Shown here: positions 39,020-42,820 of the stretch, piece after piece | Layout: each line of letters begins with the position of its first letter | How positions within the stretch are numbered: position 1 is the stretch's first letter | DNA from: Acidobacteriota bacterium | GTDB taxonomy: Bacteria; Acidobacteriota; Blastocatellia; RBC074 | Direction of reading: 5' to 3' | Assembly (NCBI GenBank): GCA_019639255.1 | Contig: JAHBSF010000045.1 | Location: 1 to 42,820, forward strand | DNA length: 42,820 bases | Notes under the pieces: model-generated | Database searches by the model: none | Told to the model about the DNA's origin: nothing | The model's input: only the letters and a program-made list of their open reading frames with translations | Made by a program: the position numbers and the translations under genes

Positions 39020-40603
39020 ATGTCAATGAAATCAAACGGTCCTGCAAGATATTTGTGCTTTGCGTTTCTGCTGATGGCCGCTTTTGCATCCGGTGCATTT
39101 GCGCAAAATCGTGTTAAGACCTCGGATGGCGAGGTAGAGGGTCGTGCTGACGCCGCCGGAGTTGTACGCACGTTCAAGGGGATACCGTTCGCCGAACCGC
39201 CCGTTGGGGATTTGCGCTGGAAGGCCCCGCAGCCGGTCAAGGGCTGGAAGGGCGCGCGCAAGGCAGATCAGTTCGGGCCGCGATGCATGCAACGCGCAAT
39301 TTTCAGCGATATGGTTTTCCGGTCAAACGGCGTGAGCGAAGACTGCCTGTATCTGAACGTGTGGACTCCTGCAAAACGCAATAACGAAAGATTGCCGGTG
39401 CTTGTGTACTTTTTCGGCGGCGGATTTATCGCGGGCGACGGATCCGAGCCGCGCTACGACGGCGAGAGCATGGCCCGCAGGGGCATTGTCGCCGTCACGG
39501 TAAACTACAGGCTGGGCGTATTCGGATTTCTTGCGCATCCCGAATTGACGAAGGAATCCCCGCACCGCGCGTCCGGCAATTACGGATTGCTCGATCAGCA
39601 CGCTGCACTCAAATGGGTGCAGCGCAACATTGCAGCCTTCGGCGGCGATCCCCGGCGCGTAACGATTGCTGGAGAATCCGCCGGATCGATCGCAGTGAGT
39701 GCGCAAATGGCCTCGCCGCTGTCGAAAAACCTTATTGCGGGCGCCATAGGCGAAAGCGGTTCAATCCTGGGTGCGCTTTCCGCCGCGCCGCTTGCAAATG
39801 CTGAAGAGAACGGAGCGAAGTTCGCTTCGACAATCGGAGCTGAATCGCTCGCAGCGCTGCGGGCAATGCCTGCCGATAAACTCCTCGAAGCAACCGCCCG
39901 GCCGGGACTTCCGCGCCTGTCGCCGACAATCGACGGGTACTTTTTCCCGAAAGATCCCGTAGCCATTTTTTCTGCGGGCGAACAGGCGCGCGTACCGCTG
40001 CTCGTAGGCTCGAATACGCTCGAAGCCGGGCATCAGGGAGTTCTCGGCCGCGAAGCACCCACGGTAGAAAACTACCGCGCTGCACTCAAGCGGCTCTATA
40101 ACGACAGGGCCGACGACATATTCAAGCTCTATCCGGCATCGAATGAAACCGAAGTAATAGATGCGGCGCAGGATCTGGCGAGCGATCGTTTTATAGCTTA
40201 CAGCACGTGGAAGTGGATCGATGCTGCGACGAAGACCGGCGGTAAGGCGACTTATTATTATCTGTACGCGCGTCCGCGTCCTGCGACCGTTCCCGACGCA
40301 CAGGGCAACGTGCGGCCTCCCGCACGCGGAGCGGCGCATTCGGCCGAAATCGAATACGCTATGGGCAATCTCGATTCAAACAAGGTTTACGCCTGGGCGC
40401 CGGAGGATTACAAAGTAGCGCAGGTTATGCAGGAATTTTTCGTTAACTTCATCAAAACCGGCGATCCGAACGGAAAGGGAGCGCCCGTTTGGCCGAAGTA
40501 TTCCGAAAAGATGCGGATGATAATCGACGTAAATACGCGATCCGAACCCGATGCGATGCGCGCCCGATACGAATATCTCGATCAGATCAACCAAAGGCGA
40601 TGA
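39020..40603 (+). CDS. Exported carboxylesterase, type B
   Basis: 527 residues, alpha/beta hydrolase. Signal peptide (about 1-29, cleaved after FAQ). GGGF oxyanion loop (FFGGGFIAGD), EDCLYLNVWTP, nucleophile S220 in GESAGS, and the late AHSAEIEY with catalytic His. Hydrolyses carboxylic esters outside the cytoplasm; the best-known relatives are para-nitrobenzyl and acetylxylan-type esterases. Starts ATG 39020, just after repeat arm J; ATG 39026 is also possible. Full-length for the family. Confidence 0.92.
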   Translation: MSMKSNGPARYLCFAFLLMAAFASGAFAQNRVKTSDGEVEGRADAAGVVRTFKGIPFAEPPVGDLRWKAPQPVKGWKGARKADQFGPRCMQRAIFSDMVFRSNGVSEDCLYLNVWTPAKRNNERLPVLVYFFGGGFIAGDGSEPRYDGESMARRGIVAVTVNYRLGVFGFLAHPELTKESPHRASGNYGLLDQHAALKWVQRNIAAFGGDPRRVTIAGESAGSIAVSAQMASPLSKNLIAGAIGESGSILGALSAAPLANAEENGAKFASTIGAESLAALRAMPADKLLEATARPGLPRLSPTIDGYFFPKDPVAIFSAGEQARVPLLVGSNTLEAGHQGVLGREAPTVENYRAALKRLYNDRADDIFKLYPASNETEVIDAAQDLASDRFIAYSTWKWIDAATKTGGKATYYYLYARPRPATVPDAQGNVRPPARGAAHSAEIEYAMGNLDSNKVYAWAPEDYKVAQVMQEFFVNFIKTGDPNGKGAPVWPKYSEKMRMIIDVNTRSEPDAMRARYEYLDQINQRR

Positions 40604-40606
40604 TGA

Positions 40607-40706
40607 CAGAGAGATAACGGAATAAACGAAATAAGACGAAAATTACGGAACAGTTGAATATTTCCGTAGTTTCCGTCTCATTTCGTTTGTTCCGTCATCT
40701 CGCTTT
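40607..40706. repeat. Dispersed ~100-bp palindrome, copy K
   Basis: Arms CAGAGAGATAACGGAAT and TTCCGTCATCTCGCTTTG of the same family as copies A-E. It sits between the converging carboxylesterase and LolA-like genes, where a bidirectional terminator would be expected; the predicted hairpin and T-rich right arm fit that use. Confidence 0.85.
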
Positions 40707-40712
40707 GTCAGA

Positions 40713-41465
40713 TCAGTTGCCGGACGGTTTTTTGAATGCCGCGTCGTCGACGGGGCCGTCGTGTTTGACCTCGGAGATCTTGAGCATCATTTCGAACTGG
40801 GGCAGAACCTGGCGAATGCGGAACGGAATCTTTATGCCGTCGACATCCCGGTAATCTTCAACGAAAATCTGGACCGGGACCTTGCCCTCGGGGCTTTCGC
40901 GTTCGGAATCCTGCCGGATGAGCAAGCCAGACTCAACGTCGAAATAGAACTTTTCCGTCGAACCTTCGGCCGGTGTCGCGATTACAAGATACGCAGTGCG
41001 TTCGCCTACCTTTTCCTTGCCGCTCAGTTCCATCTTCGGGTAAAGCTGCTTGAGCTTCAGATCGCGGTAGAATTCGGCGTCGAGTTTGGTATCGGCGAGT
41101 TCGGCGCCGGTACGTTCGCGCAATCCCTGTATGGGATTGTTTTCCCAGGCAACCGATCCGTCAAAACCCTGCGTGAGCACGCCGAATCCAGGCAGGTCGG
41201 CTGAAAGCGAAGACATGTTCGGAGCCTTGGACTGCGTTTTGAAACTGCCGCTGATATTTGCTACGGGGATGTCCATCGTTCCCGTAGTTATGCGAGAGGA
41301 AACCTTCTCGATCGCGGCCTTGCCGCCGAGCGCGGCTACATATTTGTCGAGTATCTGATCGATAGTAGGCGCTGCTTCATCGGCTTTTGCGGGTGCGGGA
41401 GCCTGCGCCTGAACTGCAATTGAAATCAGAGCCATTATTGCCAGCAATATCAGAAACTTCTTCAT
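40713..41465 (-). CDS. LolA/outer-membrane-lipoprotein-sorting-like protein
   Basis: 250 residues. Signal peptide (about 1-20) with a Pro/Ala linker, then a beta-rich domain with VAALGGKAAIEKV, FDGSVAWE, YLVIATPAEGSTEKFYFDVESGLLIR and VEDYRDVDGIKIPFRIR. This is the LolA-like fold that occurs widely in Acidobacteriota beside proteases and TonB systems. Its client is unknown. Likely one operon with the S41 protease immediately upstream (23-bp gap). Confidence 0.8.
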   Translation of the reverse strand: MKKFLILLAIMALISIAVQAQAPAPAKADEAAPTIDQILDKYVAALGGKAAIEKVSSRITTGTMDIPVANISGSFKTQSKAPNMSSLSADLPGFGVLTQGFDGSVAWENNPIQGLRERTGAELADTKLDAEFYRDLKLKQLYPKMELSGKEKVGERTAYLVIATPAEGSTEKFYFDVESGLLIRQDSERESPEGKVPVQIFVEDYRDVDGIKIPFRIRQVLPQFEMMLKISEVKHDGPVDDAAFKKPSGN

Positions 41466-41488
41466 CAGATTGATCCTTTCGTGTCGAA

Positions 41489-42790
41489 CTATTTCGCCGC
41501 TTCCCGCTTGCTCTTGCCGAGCGCAGCGAGGGCCGCTTCGAGTTGGTTATCGCGTCCGCGGAGCAGACTCTCCCGATCGGGTTTCACTATCAGATCGGGG
41601 ACTACGCCCCTTCCTTCGATCAGCGCGCCCTTCGGCGTTTTGAAATCCGCCATCGCAAATTGAAACATCGCGCCCGTAGGCAGTTTTGTGAATATAGAGG
41701 GCAGTGCGGCTCCGGCGCTCGGCTCTCCCACGACTACTGCGCGGCCGAGTTCCTGCATCCCTGCTGCGAATACCTCGCTCGTAGACGCGCTGCGCCGGTC
41801 GATCAGGATTCCCACCGCTCCCGTATACGGGTTTGATTGGGGATAAACTGCAAAGTTCATAAATCCGGTTCGCATCTGCATGCGTCCGAGGCTGCCCTGC
41901 GTCGAGCACAGCAACCCCGCCATGCCCGAAGACATCGCGCCGAGTCCGCCGGGATTGCCCCTCAAGTCGATGATCAGTCCGGGCGCATCCGAATACGAGC
42001 GAATGGCGGTGCGAATCCGCTCCATCATCGAGGGCATGAAAATGTTGAACCGAATGTAGCCCACGCCGCTTTCAAGCCTCCTGGATTCAAACTCGATTCG
42101 CTGCGGGGGCATGTTCGCAAAAGGCGCCGAAAATTCGCCGCGCCACGGTTCGCGCAATAATTCCGCCGATTGCCTGCGGTCCTGCGCGTCCAGATATACC
42201 AGCTTTACGCGCGATCCTGCGCGGCCCGTTATACGGCTTTCAACTTCGCGTATCCTGTAAACATCCGCCATGCTTTCCGCAGACAGACCCGGCTTGAAAC
42301 GTTCGAGTATTGTCTCGACGCTCGTGTCGTTGATTTGCTCGATTATGAAACCGGCCTTTATCCCCGCACGCTCGGCCGGCGAGCCCTTCTCTATGCGCGT
42401 TACAAGTGCGAGTTTCCCGTCGATGGTGATTTCTATGCCTGCGTCGCCCGTAGGCGCTTCGCGTTCGGCTTCGGCCGCAGGCGCCGAAGCAGGCGGATAG
42501 ATGTTGAAATGCGACTGGCCGAGTTCTGCAAGCATCTGCTGAAGCAACTTGTAAAGCTCTGCCTCAGAAGCAGCCGCACCCACCCGGGGCGCATAACGCG
42601 CCTTGACCGCATCCCAATCCACTCCGCCGAAAGTCGGATCGAAGTGCTTGTCCTTGACCGTAGTCCAGACTACCTCGAATGTCTGACGCCACAGGTCGTT
42701 TTCATTAAGCTCTGCAGCCGGATTGCGCGTCGCCGCTGCGGGCCCGAGCGCCAGAATTAAAATACACACCAATAAACCTGGAATTCTCAT
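41489..42790 (-). CDS. S41-family C-terminal processing peptidase
   Basis: 433 residues. Signal peptide (about 1-20), an N-terminal helical region (about 30-100), PDZ domain (about 115-205) and S41 protease domain. Catalytic Ser is S338 in SASTSEVF; the oxyanion/acidic loop IDLRGNPGG (273-281) is present. The downstream end carries PDLIVKPD. Cleaves proteins at hydrophobic C-termini in the periplasm. The start lies near the window edge; the ATG at 42790 is followed by a good signal peptide. Pairs with the LolA-like gene. Confidence 0.9.
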   Translation of the reverse strand: MRIPGLLVCILILALGPAAATRNPAAELNENDLWRQTFEVVWTTVKDKHFDPTFGGVDWDAVKARYAPRVGAAASEAELYKLLQQMLAELGQSHFNIYPPASAPAAEAEREAPTGDAGIEITIDGKLALVTRIEKGSPAERAGIKAGFIIEQINDTSVETILERFKPGLSAESMADVYRIREVESRITGRAGSRVKLVYLDAQDRRQSAELLREPWRGEFSAPFANMPPQRIEFESRRLESGVGYIRFNIFMPSMMERIRTAIRSYSDAPGLIIDLRGNPGGLGAMSSGMAGLLCSTQGSLGRMQMRTGFMNFAVYPQSNPYTGAVGILIDRRSASTSEVFAAGMQELGRAVVVGEPSAGAALPSIFTKLPTGAMFQFAMADFKTPKGALIEGRGVVPDLIVKPDRESLLRGRDNQLEAALAALGKSKREAAK

Positions 42791-42820
42791 AGTTACGGTG
42801 AATATGGAAAAGTATTCCCG

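Overview
The window (about 42.8 kb, GC-rich) reads as chromosome from a soil-type, polysaccharide-degrading Acidobacteriota. This is inferred from an Oar-like TonB-dependent receptor with an N-terminal carboxypeptidase-regulatory domain, Tat-exported oxidoreductases with a multihaem cytochrome, a CE10-type carboxylesterase, an S41 protease and a LolA-like protein, and gene-poor dispersed repeats. No rRNA, tRNA, phage or plasmid genes are visible. The phylum call is an inference, not a demonstrated identity.

Region 1 (1-13.4 kb) is mixed core and accessory metabolism: a PLP aminotransferase, a flavodiiron-like metallohydrolase, an integral membrane protein, a coiled-coil exported protein, a methyltransferase, a complete Ada protein, a Tat-exported metallophosphoesterase, then a minus-strand galactose block (FG-GAP protein, orphan sugar ABC ATPase, galT, a galactokinase/arabinokinase-type GHMP kinase, exported aldose 1-epimerase). 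Region 2 (13.4-19.6 kb) holds a GH67 alpha-glucuronidase followed by a periplasmic dehydrogenase module: gluconate_2-dh3 subunit, GMC oxidoreductase, pentahaem cytochrome and Tat-exported TIM-barrel isomerase. Its composition is that expected of a 3-keto-glycoside pathway.

Region 3 (19.6-37.3 kb) is the most coherent locus, all on the plus strand: a GntR/LacI-hybrid regulator, a TonB receptor, a GH38 alpha-mannosidase, two tandem ceramidase-like metallohydrolases with altered active-site motifs, an APC permease, an SMP-30 lactonase, a DUF4432-type mutarotase, an SDR dehydrogenase, a glucarate-dehydratase-like enolase-superfamily enzyme and a GSA-type class III aminotransferase. Together they could bind, import, hydrolyse, deacylate, oxidise, delactonise and dehydrate a mannose-containing, amine-bearing glycoconjugate. 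The exact substrate is not readable from sequence. Region 4 (37.4-42.8 kb) has an AtoE-type fatty-acid transporter, a carboxylesterase, a LolA-like protein and an S41 protease.

A family of about 100-bp near-perfect palindromes recurs in the intergenic spaces (at least five full copies, two interrupted copies and several single arms). Copies abut starts and supply stop codons or C-terminal residues of several genes. Two of them appear to have been invaded by other inverted-repeat elements that left short target-site duplications. These elements are nearly absent from the catabolic locus of region 3, where only degenerate or nested relatives are seen.
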